Shown here: piece after piece, positions 1 through 7,354 of the stretch
Layout: every line of letters begins with the position of its first letter
Position numbering within the stretch: the stretch's first letter is position 1
Origin: Psychroserpens sp. Hel_I_66
GTDB lineage: Bacteria; Bacteroidota; Bacteroidia; Flavobacteriales; Flavobacteriaceae
Direction of reading: 5' to 3'
NCBI RefSeq assembly: GCF_000799465.1
Contig: NZ_JUGU01000001.1
Span: 186,001 to 250,000 of the forward strand
DNA: 64,000 nt
Translations under genes and position numbers: made by a program
The notes under the pieces: model-generated
The model's input: only the letters and a program-made list of their open reading frames with translations
The model's database searches: none
Told to the model about the DNA's origin: nothing

Positions 1-661
1 CTGAGTTTTCGGCTAAAAAAGCTTGCGAATCCATATAGGTAGGATAAGGATTACCTATAAGGTTCCATGAATTGTTGTTTGCTGTCGTAATTGTGACAGT
101 TTCACTTGCATTTGCTGTAGTGCCCGTAAACCTTATTGTTTCTCCATTATTTGAAGCTGCTCTGTAACCAACTCCGCTTTTTAATTGTATTGAGCCTTCT
201 GCTACTTGATCATAATTGAAGTAAGAGCTGGTTGTATTACTATAAGGTCCAAAAAGAAAAAGCGTTGGGGTAGCTGTTGAGTTGACAATAATATCAGCAT
301 TGGTGGTTAGCCCAGCATCGGCACTGTAACCTAATAAATCTGCAAAGGTCACGTCTCCAGAAGCTTTAACAGGTAAAGAGATCAAATCATTTCCTCCGTT
401 TACACCAGTTACGCCTACGACATTGATGTATCTATCATAGTTGACAATGTTTGATGTTCCTAACGTTCCGTTTAGAAGTAAGCAAGAAAACTTTGAGGAC
501 GTCGATTTTAGGTTGATGTTGGAGGCATCAAGAGTTGTACCCGAAGATACAAAGACAGGTGTGCCTGGTTTAACCGTCATGGTTGTTGCTAGATCTTGAG
601 CGTTTGAAGAAAAACAAAGCAAAGCAGAAATAGCAAGGGTTAATAATAGCGTATTTTTCAT
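1..661 (-). CDS. secreted T9SS-type surface protein, 5' part only
   Basis: This reading frame runs from an ATG at 659-661 (complement) to the window edge without a stop, so about 220 N-terminal residues are visible and the 3' end lies outside. The first 21 residues (MKNTLLLTLAISALLCFSSNAQ) form a signal peptide ending in an AQ cleavage context, so export is expected. The rest is rich in Ser, Thr, Asn and Gly. It contains the motif WNLIGNPYP near residue 205, which is frequent in Bacteroidota proteins exported by the type IX secretion system. No catalytic domain is visible in this part. A sorting domain would sit at the missing C-terminus. The secreted, T9SS-like nature is well supported; the function is unknown. 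Confidence 0.75.
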   Translation of the reverse strand, partial: MKNTLLLTLAISALLCFSSNAQDLATTMTVKPGTPVFVSSGTTLDASNINLKSTSSKFSCLLLNGTLGTSNIVNYDRYINVVGVTGVNGGNDLISLPVKASGDVTFADLLGYSADAGLTTNADIIVNSTATPTLFLFGPYSNTTSSYFNYDQVAEGSIQLKSGVGYRAASNNGETIRFTGTTANASETVTITTANNNSWNLIGNPYPTYMDSQAFLAENS

Positions 662-1140
662 TGATTTAAGATTTTAGGGCATTCATTTAAGCGCCATTAT
701 ACATTTTTGATTTTTAAATGTACTTGGTGATATATTTTAATCTTCCGTCTAGATAATTAAAAAGGGTCAATATGGCATCCTGTCACTTGACCTGGATTTT
801 TACGAATTCCAGAATTTATATTGGTATTCGTAAAGTTGTTGTCTGAACAATTTGTGAGAAGTGAATTTTTTCCATCATAAGTAGGGTTTTTGTAAAAGTT
901 CGTATAAAATTTGGTTGTTGATCGACATGCGTCTTTGGGGAAACTTATGTAAATCTTCTGTAAAATTACATATATAAACGAAAAAATGAAACATTTTATC
1001 GAGTAAATTTTTTTTTAACATTTTAAAGTGTTATAAGTCAAAATTAAAAGTTTGCATTCTCAACATCAAATCGTGTTGCATGATTATTGAAGCCAATACT
1101 AACTTTTTAATTTTTTTTTTCAATACGCGATTAATTCAAA
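662..1140. other. gene-poor stretch of about 480 bp
   Basis: I see no convincing gene here. The part next to 661 should hold the promoter of the minus-strand secreted protein. One minus-strand frame stays open from about 1016 to 763 (about 80 codons) but has no usable start codon and no recognised similarity. Runs of T occur near 1008-1017 and 1111-1121. The stretch ends where the broken permease remnant begins. Confidence 0.5.
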
Positions 1141-1362
1141 GGTCCATCTGTTGGTACATTGGCAGGATTAGCTGGTACTATCCTTGCAATTTTCCCAATT
1201 ATCATGAACTGGTTTATTGGTAATATTACAGAAGGACAATCCTAAACACAAGTATTTAAATTGATTACAGTTTCAGTAGTTTTAGCTGTCTTTACAATTT
1301 ATTTTTTTATAAGAGAAGTTGCACCTGTAGATAGCGAGAAAAATTTTAAAATACTATTATAG
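1141..1362 (+). pseudogene. 3' remnant of an MFS sugar-acid permease gene
   Basis: Read from 1141 the frame gives a hydrophobic C-terminal stretch typical of MFS permeases (GPSVGTLAGLAGTILAIFP, then IIMNWFIGN). It has an internal TAA after about 34 codons and then a second hydrophobic helix ending at a TAG at 1360-1362. No start codon or upstream transmembrane part exists: the frame is closed by a stop at 1132-1134. This is therefore the last two helices of a dead transporter gene. Its place beside the KDG kinase genes suggests a hexuronate/KDG-type permease (ExuT/KdgT-like); that identity is inference, while the broken state is directly visible. Confidence 0.75.
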
Positions 1363-1392
1363 AAAAGCCTGTCAATTTTGAAAGGCTTTTTT
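1363..1392 (+). terminator. rho-independent terminator after the permease remnant
   Basis: AAAAGCCT pairs with AGGCTTTT across an 11-12 nt loop and is followed by a T-run. It sits directly after the remnant stop codon and only 26 bp upstream of the ATG of the next kinase gene, so it probably isolates that gene from anything upstream. Confidence 0.8.
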
Positions 1393-1418
1393 TGTAAATT
1401 TATTTGAAAATAACCAAC

Positions 1419-2423
1419 ATGAATCAAACCGTAACATTTGGAGAGGTACTAATGCGTCTTTCTCCCGAAGGAAATAAAAAATTTATTCAATCTAATAGTT
1501 TAGAATTTTATTTTGGAGGTACAGAAGTAAATGTTGCCATTTCAATAGCAAATTTTGGAGGTAAAGTGAGGCATATTTCTTCAATATCAAATGATTTTAT
1601 TGGTGATACTGCAATATCCTATCTACGGAAATTTGGGGTAAGTACATCCTCAATTGTTCGTTCAAAGCGACCATTGGGAGTCTATTTTTTAGAGGTTGGA
1701 GCGGTGATGCGACCAAGCTCAATATCTTATAATAGATCTCATTCTTCGTTTTCTGAAATTAAACCAGACATGGTAGATTGGGATAAATCACTAAAAAACT
1801 GTACATGGTTTCATTGGACGGGAATAACGCCTGCACTCTGTGAAGGAGGTTATCTTACCCTAAAAGAAGGATTGATTCTGGCTCAAAAAAGGGGAGTTGA
1901 GGTATCGGTTGATCCTACATATAGAAATGGTTTGTGGATGTATGGAGCAAAACCAAAAGAAACTTTGTCAGATTTATTAAGCTATTCCAATATTTTTATA
2001 GGTGGTGTAAATGAAATGAATGAAATTTTAGACACTAAGTATAATTATTCTAATGAAGATTTCATCAAGGCGAGTAAAGAATTAATAAATAGATTTCCTT
2101 CAATAAAAAAGACCTTTGATAAAATTAGAACACCTATAAATGCGTCTTGGCATAAAATACGATCCCGAATGTGGAATGGCAATGAGTTTAGAGAAACTAC
2201 AGATTTAGATATCACTCACATCGTTGATAGAATTGGGACTGGAGATGCTTTTGCTGGCGGATTGATTTATGGACTTCAAAACTTCGATGACTATAAAGCT
2301 ATGGAGTTTGCCTCTGCTGCCAGTGCATTAAAACACACCTATGAAGGTGATGTCAATTTTTCTTCGGTTAGTGAAGTCATGAATATTTTAGATGGTAATA
2401 CCTCAGGTAGATTCAATCGATAA
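1419..2423 (+). CDS. PfkB-family sugar kinase, KDG kinase paralog
   Basis: Likely phosphorylates 2-keto-3-deoxygluconate (KDG) or a related sugar acid with ATP. The ATG at 1419 aligns with the start of the second kinase in this window and gives 334 residues; an in-frame TTG at 1404 is a less likely start. The sugar-binding signature GGTEVNVA lies near residue 33, and the C-terminal PfkB signature DRIGTGDAFAGG with the catalytic Asp is intact. It is clearly paralogous to the kinase at 3581-4627 but shorter between about residues 190 and 230, and it has DPTYR where the other has DLNYR. It lies tail to tail with the repressor gene and just behind a terminator, so it looks detached from the KDG operon. 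It may be specialised or in slow decay. Confidence 0.8.
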   Translation: MNQTVTFGEVLMRLSPEGNKKFIQSNSLEFYFGGTEVNVAISIANFGGKVRHISSISNDFIGDTAISYLRKFGVSTSSIVRSKRPLGVYFLEVGAVMRPSSISYNRSHSSFSEIKPDMVDWDKSLKNCTWFHWTGITPALCEGGYLTLKEGLILAQKRGVEVSVDPTYRNGLWMYGAKPKETLSDLLSYSNIFIGGVNEMNEILDTKYNYSNEDFIKASKELINRFPSIKKTFDKIRTPINASWHKIRSRMWNGNEFRETTDLDITHIVDRIGTGDAFAGGLIYGLQNFDDYKAMEFASAASALKHTYEGDVNFSSVSEVMNILDGNTSGRFNR

Positions 2424-2425
2424 AT

Positions 2426-3442
2426 TTATTCAGAAGATGCTCTTACAATTAATTGAGCGTCAAGAATAATCTTATTTAAAGTCTGTTTTACCGTAGGTTT
2501 TTTAATGCGTTCTAAAAATGTTTCAGCAGCAAGTTTGCCAATTTTTGAGCTGTGTTGATCAATACTGGTAATGCCAGGAGTGACCAACGAGGTAAATGGC
2601 TCGTTCCCAAAACCAACAAGTTTGATATCTTCAGGAACTTTAACATGTTGTTCATTCAGTACTTGTAATGCTCCCAGTGCAGCATAATCACTAGATACAT
2701 AGACAGCGTCTGGTCTAACTTCTAGTTTTAATAATTCGGTCATTTTTAAACGTCCATCTTCCAAAGTTAAATCGCTTTCAACAAGTAAATTGTCGTCAAG
2801 AGGGAGGTCATTTGCTTTAATAGCGTCCACATAGCCTCGAATTCTATTATTAAAAATTCTAGTACGCTTAAAACCACCAATATGCGCAATACGCTTACAC
2901 CCTTTTGAAATGAGATGTTCAACAATCATATGGCTACTGTCATAATCGTTTATACCTACATAATCCACATTAAGATCATTTTCCCCACGATCAAAAAGAA
3001 TTAAGGGTATCCCTTTTGATTTCACCTTCTCGTAATAAGAAAGGTCAACAGTTTCATTGGCCATCGAAGCAATAATACCATCTACTTGAGTGAATAAAAG
3101 CGTATCAATACTACTGCATTCTTTTTTAAATGATTCGTTAGATTGCGTAATAATAATGTTATATCCAGCTTCATTGAGAACCTCTTCAATACTTTGTACT
3201 ACGGAAGAAAAAAAACTGCTATTCGTCTTAGGAACGATAACACCAACTAAATTGCTTTTTCCCTTTCTCAATGCACTAGCCAAATGATTTGGTTGGTAGT
3301 TAAGCTCCTTGGCAACCCGTTTTACAGCTTGTTTTGTTTTTGCACTAATTCTTGAATCATCGTGCAATGCTTTAGAAACAGCAGCAGGAGAAATATCCAA
3401 AACATTTGCAATGTCTTTTATTGTAGTTCTTTTTTTATTCAC
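2426..3442 (-). CDS. LacI-family transcriptional repressor of the KDG operon
   Basis: 338 residues, the usual LacI-family length. An N-terminal helix-turn-helix (IKDIANVLDISPAAVSKAL, residues about 8-27) and the hinge-helix region (YQPNHLASALRKGKSN) are followed by a complete periplasmic-binding-protein-like sensor domain. It is divergent from the kinase-aldolase operon starting at 3581. The shared 138-bp spacer holds two near-identical LacI-type operators with a central CG. One overlaps its own predicted -7 element, so autorepression plus control of the KDG genes is expected, with KDG or a related sugar acid as inducer. The role is inferred from position (kdgR-like). Only 2 bp separate its stop from the convergent kinase gene. 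Confidence 0.9.
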   Translation of the reverse strand: MNKKRTTIKDIANVLDISPAAVSKALHDDSRISAKTKQAVKRVAKELNYQPNHLASALRKGKSNLVGVIVPKTNSSFFSSVVQSIEEVLNEAGYNIIITQSNESFKKECSSIDTLLFTQVDGIIASMANETVDLSYYEKVKSKGIPLILFDRGENDLNVDYVGINDYDSSHMIVEHLISKGCKRIAHIGGFKRTRIFNNRIRGYVDAIKANDLPLDDNLLVESDLTLEDGRLKMTELLKLEVRPDAVYVSSDYAALGALQVLNEQHVKVPEDIKLVGFGNEPFTSLVTPGITSIDQHSSKIGKLAAETFLERIKKPTVKQTLNKIILDAQLIVRASSE

Positions 3443-3456
3443 CTAGTTTTTATATA

Positions 3457-3478
3457 TTTGCTTAATCGTTTAAGCAAA
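3457..3478. promoter_or_regulatory. LacI-type operator O1
   Basis: The core TGCTTAATCGTTTAAGCA (3459-3476) is a palindrome with a central CG and extends to 9-bp arms flanking a 4-bp centre. It overlaps the -7 element of the repressor gene on the minus strand, so the bound repressor would shut off its own gene. Confidence 0.85.
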
Positions 3479-3506
3479 AGTATTGTTTTAACTTGAAAAA
3501 ATCAAA
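3475..3506 (-). promoter_or_regulatory. promoter of the LacI repressor gene
   Basis: On the minus strand TTTG (3503-3506) and TACTTTTG (3475-3482) are 20 nt apart, close to the Bacteroidota promoter form TTTG-N19-TAnnTTTG. The start of transcription would fall inside operator O1, about 25-30 bp before the ATG at 3442. Confidence 0.65.
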
Positions 3507-3525
3507 ATAACACTGTTTTGATTTT
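3498..3525. repeat. inverted repeat carrying both -33 elements
   Basis: AAAATCAAAA (3498-3507) and TTTTGATTTT (3516-3525) form a perfect 10-bp inverted repeat with an 8-bp spacer, midway between operators O1 and O2. Each arm supplies a TTTG on one strand, so the two divergent promoters appear to share this element as -33 regions. It could also bind another regulator. Confidence 0.6.
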
Positions 3526-3538
3526 CTTTTTTAAAATC

Positions 3539-3556
3539 TGCTTAATCGTTTAACCA
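3539..3556. promoter_or_regulatory. LacI-type operator O2 at the KDG operon promoter
   Basis: TGCTTAATCGTTTAACCA differs from O1 at one base and lies exactly 80 bp from it. It covers the place where the -7 element of the plus-strand promoter should be, about 20 nt after the TTTG at 3517-3520, and sits 25 bp before the kinase ATG. Repression by occlusion, perhaps with looping between O1 and O2, is likely. Confidence 0.8.
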
Positions 3557-3580
3557 AACACTAATTAAATAAAACATACA

Positions 3581-4627
3581 ATGAAAAAAGTAGTAACTTT
3601 TGGAGAAATCATGTTAAGATTAGCTCCACAACAATTTTTAAGATTTTCACAGGCCTCGTCATTTGACGTTGTTTATGGAGGAGGAGAATCCAACGTAGCA
3701 GTATCATTAGCCAATTATGGTGTGCCTGTGGATTTCGTGACGCGTTTGCCAAAAAATGATATTGGAGAATGTGCCATGATGGAAATGCTTAAAAGAGGTG
3801 TAGGTGTAGATAAAATAATATATGGTGGAGATCGTTTAGGGATTTATTTTTTAGAAACTGGAGCTGTAAGTAGAGGAAGTAAAGTGGTATATGATAGGGC
3901 ACATTCTGCTATTTCTGAAATCAAACCAGGGATGATCGATTGGAAATCGGTATTTAAAGATGTGGCTTGGTTTCATTGGACGGGAATTACTCCTGCCATC
4001 TCTCAAGGTGCAGCAGATGCTTGTTTAGAAGCTGTAAAGGTAGCGAGTGAAATGGGAGTTACCATTTCTACAGATTTAAATTATAGAGCTAAACTTTGGA
4101 CGTTCTGTGATGATAAGCACAGAGAAAAAATAATGACAGAGTTAACATCATATTGCGATGTTGTTTTAGGCAATGAAGAAGATGCAGAAAAACATTTTGG
4201 TATTCACCCAGAAGGATTAGACGTTCATAAACATGGGCACGATGTTAAGGCAGAAGCATTTCTATCTGTTTGTAAGCAAATGATGGAAAAATTTCCGAGA
4301 GCCAAGAAAGTGATTACAACCTTAAGGGGTTCTATCTCTGCCTCCCACAATACTTGGGCTGGAGTTCTATACGATGGTAAAAAAATGTACGAGACACGAC
4401 AATATCAAATTACAGATATTGTTGATCGTGTTGGTGGAGGAGATTCGTTCATGGGTGGATTGATCTACGGATTATTAAAATATCCAGAAGATGATCAAAA
4501 CGCATTAGATTTTGCTGTTGCAGCCTCTTGTTTAAAACATACTATCAAAGGTGATGCTAATTTAGTTACGGTTTCCGAAGTAGAAAAACTAATGGGTGGA
4601 GATGCGTCTGGACGTGTAGCAAGATAA
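3581..4627 (+). CDS. kdgK: 2-keto-3-deoxygluconate kinase
   Basis: PfkB-family kinase that converts KDG to 2-keto-3-deoxy-6-phosphogluconate (KDPG) in the cytosol. The 348 residues include the substrate-binding motif GGGESNVA near residue 33, DLNYRAKLW near 168, and the signature DIVDRVGGGDSFMGG near 284 with the catalytic Asp. It is the first gene of an operon with the YhcH-like gene (7 bp gap), KDPG aldolase and a short LacI gene. The aldolase would consume its product, which supports the KDG assignment. Two LacI-type operators lie directly upstream. In marine flavobacteria such modules process KDG from alginate, pectin or other uronates; which polymer is used cannot be told here, because no lyase gene is visible. 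Confidence 0.9.
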   Translation: MKKVVTFGEIMLRLAPQQFLRFSQASSFDVVYGGGESNVAVSLANYGVPVDFVTRLPKNDIGECAMMEMLKRGVGVDKIIYGGDRLGIYFLETGAVSRGSKVVYDRAHSAISEIKPGMIDWKSVFKDVAWFHWTGITPAISQGAADACLEAVKVASEMGVTISTDLNYRAKLWTFCDDKHREKIMTELTSYCDVVLGNEEDAEKHFGIHPEGLDVHKHGHDVKAEAFLSVCKQMMEKFPRAKKVITTLRGSISASHNTWAGVLYDGKKMYETRQYQITDIVDRVGGGDSFMGGLIYGLLKYPEDDQNALDFAVAASCLKHTIKGDANLVTVSEVEKLMGGDASGRVAR

Positions 4628-4633
4628 TTAGTC

Positions 4634-5083
4634 ATGGTTATAGATACGCTCAGCAATGTAGATAGGTACAAGGTTTTAAATCCCCTATTTAAAAAGGCAT
4701 TCGATTATATAGATCAAAAAGATTTAACACAGCTTGAAGATGGAAAATATGACATAACCGAAGGGTTAAAACTCATAGTAAACACTGGCACAGGAATGAC
4801 CGAAGAGGACAGTTTGAAAAAGTTTGAATGTCATGATGAATATATTGATATCCAAATTTGTGCAAGTGGTTTAGAAACAATAGCATGGAAGCCAAGAGAA
4901 AAATGTAGTATCCCAAATGGGGACTATGACACAGATAGGGACAGAAGGTTTTTTAATGATAAACCTGATATATTTTTTCAATTGACAAACAATCAATTTG
5001 CGATTTTTTATCCGGAAGATGTCCACGCACCAATGATTGGAAATAATGAAATAAAAAAGTTAGTATTTAAAGTTAAAATTTAA
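4634..5083 (+). CDS. YhcH/YjgK/YiaL family protein
   Basis: 149 residues, typical for this cupin-like family. Visible landmarks are HDEYIDIQ near residues 68-75, a PDIFF segment near 114 and FAIFYPEDVHAP near 122-133, whose His and acidic residues probably bind a metal as in family structures. Family members cluster with genes for sialic acid, uronate or ascorbate use, and a role in sugar-acid handling such as anomer or linear/cyclic conversion has been suggested. It lies between KDG kinase and KDPG aldolase with 7 and 40 bp gaps, so it belongs to the same operon and probably acts on KDG or a precursor. The exact reaction is unknown. Confidence 0.85.
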   Translation: MVIDTLSNVDRYKVLNPLFKKAFDYIDQKDLTQLEDGKYDITEGLKLIVNTGTGMTEEDSLKKFECHDEYIDIQICASGLETIAWKPREKCSIPNGDYDTDRDRRFFNDKPDIFFQLTNNQFAIFYPEDVHAPMIGNNEIKKLVFKVKI

Positions 5084-5123
5084 CTGTTGTGATTTTAAGA
5101 AATCAATTAAATAAAAAAATAAA

Positions 5124-5795
5124 ATGGCAAATTATTCAAGAATAGAAGTAGCAAATGTTATGAAACAAACGGGTTTAGTACCCTTGTTTTATAATTCAGA
5201 TTTAGAAATAAGTAAAAAAGTAATCCAGGCAACCTACGATGGTGGTGCAAGATTATTAGAATTTACAGCAAGAGGAGATTTCGCACACGAGGTTTTTGGA
5301 GAACTTAATAAGTACGTACTAAAAAATATGCCAGGAATGATTATGGGTGTAGGTTCTGTAACAGATGCTGCATCTGCTTCACGTTTTATGGCTTTAGGCG
5401 CCAATTTTATCGTAACACCGGTGTTAAGGGAAGATATTGCAATTGTTTGTAATAGACGAAAAGTAATGTGGTCACCAGGTTGCGGATCTCTTACTGAAAT
5501 TTGTCGTGCTGAAGAATTAGGATGTGAAGTTGTAAAGTTATTTCCAGGAGGTATTTATGGGCCAGATTTTGTGAAGGCAATTAGAGGGCCTCAACCTTGG
5601 ACGAGTATTATGCCAACAGGTGGTGTGTCTCCAACAAAGGAAAATTTAGAAGGTTGGTTTAATGCAGGCGTAACTTGTGTAGGAATGGGGTCAAAACTCA
5701 TTAATAAAAATGCAGATGGTAATTATGATTTAGCTAAAATCGAATCAGATACTAAAGCAGCATTAGCAATCATAAAAGATATTAGAAAACAATAA
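5124..5795 (+). CDS. eda: KDPG/KHG aldolase
   Basis: Class I aldolase of the KDPG/KHG family that cleaves KDPG to pyruvate and glyceraldehyde 3-phosphate, closing the Entner-Doudoroff-type route started by the upstream kinase. The family residues are present: the catalytic Glu46 in LLEFTARG and the Schiff-base Lys138 in CEVVKLFPGG, with the phosphate-binding GGV motif near residue 166 (MPTGGV). The 223-residue length is normal. The ATG at 5124 follows a 40-bp AT-rich gap. The stop is followed after only 6 bp by a GTG-started half-length LacI gene, which suggests cotranscription. Confidence 0.92.
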   Translation: MANYSRIEVANVMKQTGLVPLFYNSDLEISKKVIQATYDGGARLLEFTARGDFAHEVFGELNKYVLKNMPGMIMGVGSVTDAASASRFMALGANFIVTPVLREDIAIVCNRRKVMWSPGCGSLTEICRAEELGCEVVKLFPGGIYGPDFVKAIRGPQPWTSIMPTGGVSPTKENLEGWFNAGVTCVGMGSKLINKNADGNYDLAKIESDTKAALAIIKDIRKQ

Positions 5796-5801
5796 AAAAC
5801 T

Positions 5802-6323
5802 GTGCCAGCAATCACTTTAAAAGAAATTTCTCGCGTATCAGGTTATTCTGTTTCTACAGTTTCTAAGGCTTTAAATGATAAGTCTGATATTAATATAGAA
5901 ACAAGACAACTGATTAAGAATATAGCTAACAAGTATAACTATATACCAAATAATTTTGCAGTTGCGCTAAGAAAAAAGAAAACTAAAGTGATTGCTGTTA
6001 TAGTACCTCAAGTGAATACCTTTTTTTGTAGCTCTCATTTGTACAATATTCAAAAAATTGCATATGCTCAAGGTTATAGAATAGTTTTATTTCAAACGTT
6101 GATGGATGTGTCTAAGGAAAGAGAATCTATAAACCAAAGTAAAGACGGTAGCTTTGATGGTACTATTTTAATCACTAATAATATTCCCTTGGTTAATTTT
6201 TCCGAAGAAAACAATAGCACAACGCCTATTGAATTTATAAAAATTGATGATAGTCTTCCACAAGATCAATTAAAAAAAGATAGTATATTGAGCTTTAATA
6301 AATTGCTAAGGCGAATAAATTAA
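5802..6323 (+). CDS. half-length LacI-family DNA-binding protein
   Basis: 173 residues with GTG start. It has a complete LacI helix-turn-helix (LKEISRVSGYSVSTVSKAL, residues about 6-24) and hinge (YIPNNFAVALRKKKTKVIAV). Only the first part of the sensor domain follows, to about residue 125, before an unrelated short tail. LacI proteins normally have about 330-340 residues, so the C-terminal subdomain and most dimer contacts are absent. No continuation exists in another frame: the next gene begins 22 bp later. It may be a decayed paralog or a functional short regulator that keeps DNA binding while losing normal ligand control. Its recognition helix (SVSTVSKAL) resembles that of the upstream repressor (SPAAVSKAL), so shared operators are possible. 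Confidence 0.75.
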   Translation: MPAITLKEISRVSGYSVSTVSKALNDKSDINIETRQLIKNIANKYNYIPNNFAVALRKKKTKVIAVIVPQVNTFFCSSHLYNIQKIAYAQGYRIVLFQTLMDVSKERESINQSKDGSFDGTILITNNIPLVNFSEENNSTTPIEFIKIDDSLPQDQLKKDSILSFNKLLRRIN

Positions 6324-6344
6324 ATAAAAACTTGTACTGTCAAT

Positions 6345-7175
6345 ATGTTCAAAAAGGCTATAATTTTGATGGTTATAAGTGCTTTTGCTTTTGCCCTTTT
6401 AAATGTATTTGTAAAAAACTTAAATCAGTTTAATGTTTATCAAATTGTGTTTTTTAGATCTTTAGGGTCTTTGTTTTTTACCATCCCATTTTTGTTGCGA
6501 AATAAAATACCAATGCTCGGTAAAAAGAAAAATTTACTTCTTTTTAGAGGTATTGTTGGCTTCGTGGCAATGTCCTTGTTTTTCGCTTCTTTAAAACATC
6601 TTTCAATGGGATCTGCAGTCTCGATACGTTATGTCTCTCCAATTTTTGCAGCACTATTTGCACTGGTTTTATTAAAGGAGAAAATTAAATATTTGCAATG
6701 GCTATGCTTTGCGATCGCCTTTTCTGGTGTACTTATTCTAAAGGGTTTTGATGTAAATCTTGATGGTATTGGACTATTTTACGCAATTCTATCAGCTTTT
6801 TTTACTGGATTGGTTTTTATAATTATTCGAAAAATAGGAAACAGTGACCATCCCATAGTAATCGTGAATTATTTCATGGTTATTGCTACATTTTTTGGAG
6901 GTATTCTAGCCATTTCAGAATGGATGACTCCTATTGGTATGGAATGGGTAGTGCTTTTCAGTTTGGGTGTTTTTGGGTATTTCGGACAATATTATATGAC
7001 AAAAGCTTTTCAAATTGCTGAGGTGAATCAAGTGGCACCATTAAAATATATTGAAGTTATTTTCACCATGATAATTGGCGTCATTTGGCTCAATGAAACT
7101 TACACTTTAATAAGCTTGCTGGCAATCTTTTTAATTCTTCTTGGATTAGTGCTAAACTTTGCTGTAAAGCGGTAG
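6345..7175 (+). CDS. DMT-superfamily permease (EamA)
   Basis: 276 residues with about ten hydrophobic helices arranged as two EamA repeats, the normal form of drug/metabolite transporters in the inner membrane. The internal repeat shows as the EKIKYLQWLCF and NETYTLISLLA segments that end each half. The gene follows the KDG operon with a 21-bp gap, so it may be its last gene and carry a related metabolite. The substrate cannot be read from sequence. It is followed by a large bidirectional hairpin terminator. Confidence 0.85.
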   Translation: MFKKAIILMVISAFAFALLNVFVKNLNQFNVYQIVFFRSLGSLFFTIPFLLRNKIPMLGKKKNLLLFRGIVGFVAMSLFFASLKHLSMGSAVSIRYVSPIFAALFALVLLKEKIKYLQWLCFAIAFSGVLILKGFDVNLDGIGLFYAILSAFFTGLVFIIIRKIGNSDHPIVIVNYFMVIATFFGGILAISEWMTPIGMEWVVLFSLGVFGYFGQYYMTKAFQIAEVNQVAPLKYIEVIFTMIIGVIWLNETYTLISLLAIFLILLGLVLNFAVKR

Positions 7176-7267
7176 GGCCTTCTTTAAGAAAGTGTTTTGT
7201 TGATTATGTAATTAACTTTTTCATAATAAAAGATTATAAGTAATACTAAAAACCAGGTTTAATATAA

Positions 7268-7327
7268 AATCGTTTTAGTAACATAAATATTCAAATTCCT
7301 AAGAATATTTATTTCACTAAAACGATT
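7268..7327. terminator. large bidirectional hairpin terminator
   Basis: A 60-nt hairpin: a perfect 12-bp arm (AATCGTTTTAGT / ACTAAAACGATT), a 3x3 internal loop, a perfect 10-bp arm (ATAAATATTC / GAATATTTAT) and a 10-nt loop. AT-rich tails lie on both sides, and it stands between the convergent permease and catalase genes, so it can stop transcription from either direction. Confidence 0.8.
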
Positions 7328-7354
7328 ATATTTTTCTTGTTATAAATTTAGGTT

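Noticed and set aside
763..1016. Open minus-strand frame of about 80 codons with several Cys residues
   Set aside because: It has no start codon in frame and no family resemblance. In AT-rich DNA an open stretch of this size is expected by chance, so I did not call a gene.
1404..1418. TTG start for the first KDG kinase, 5 codons upstream
   Set aside because: The ATG at 1419 aligns with the start of the paralogous kinase, and the TTG lies closer to the terminator with no better context.
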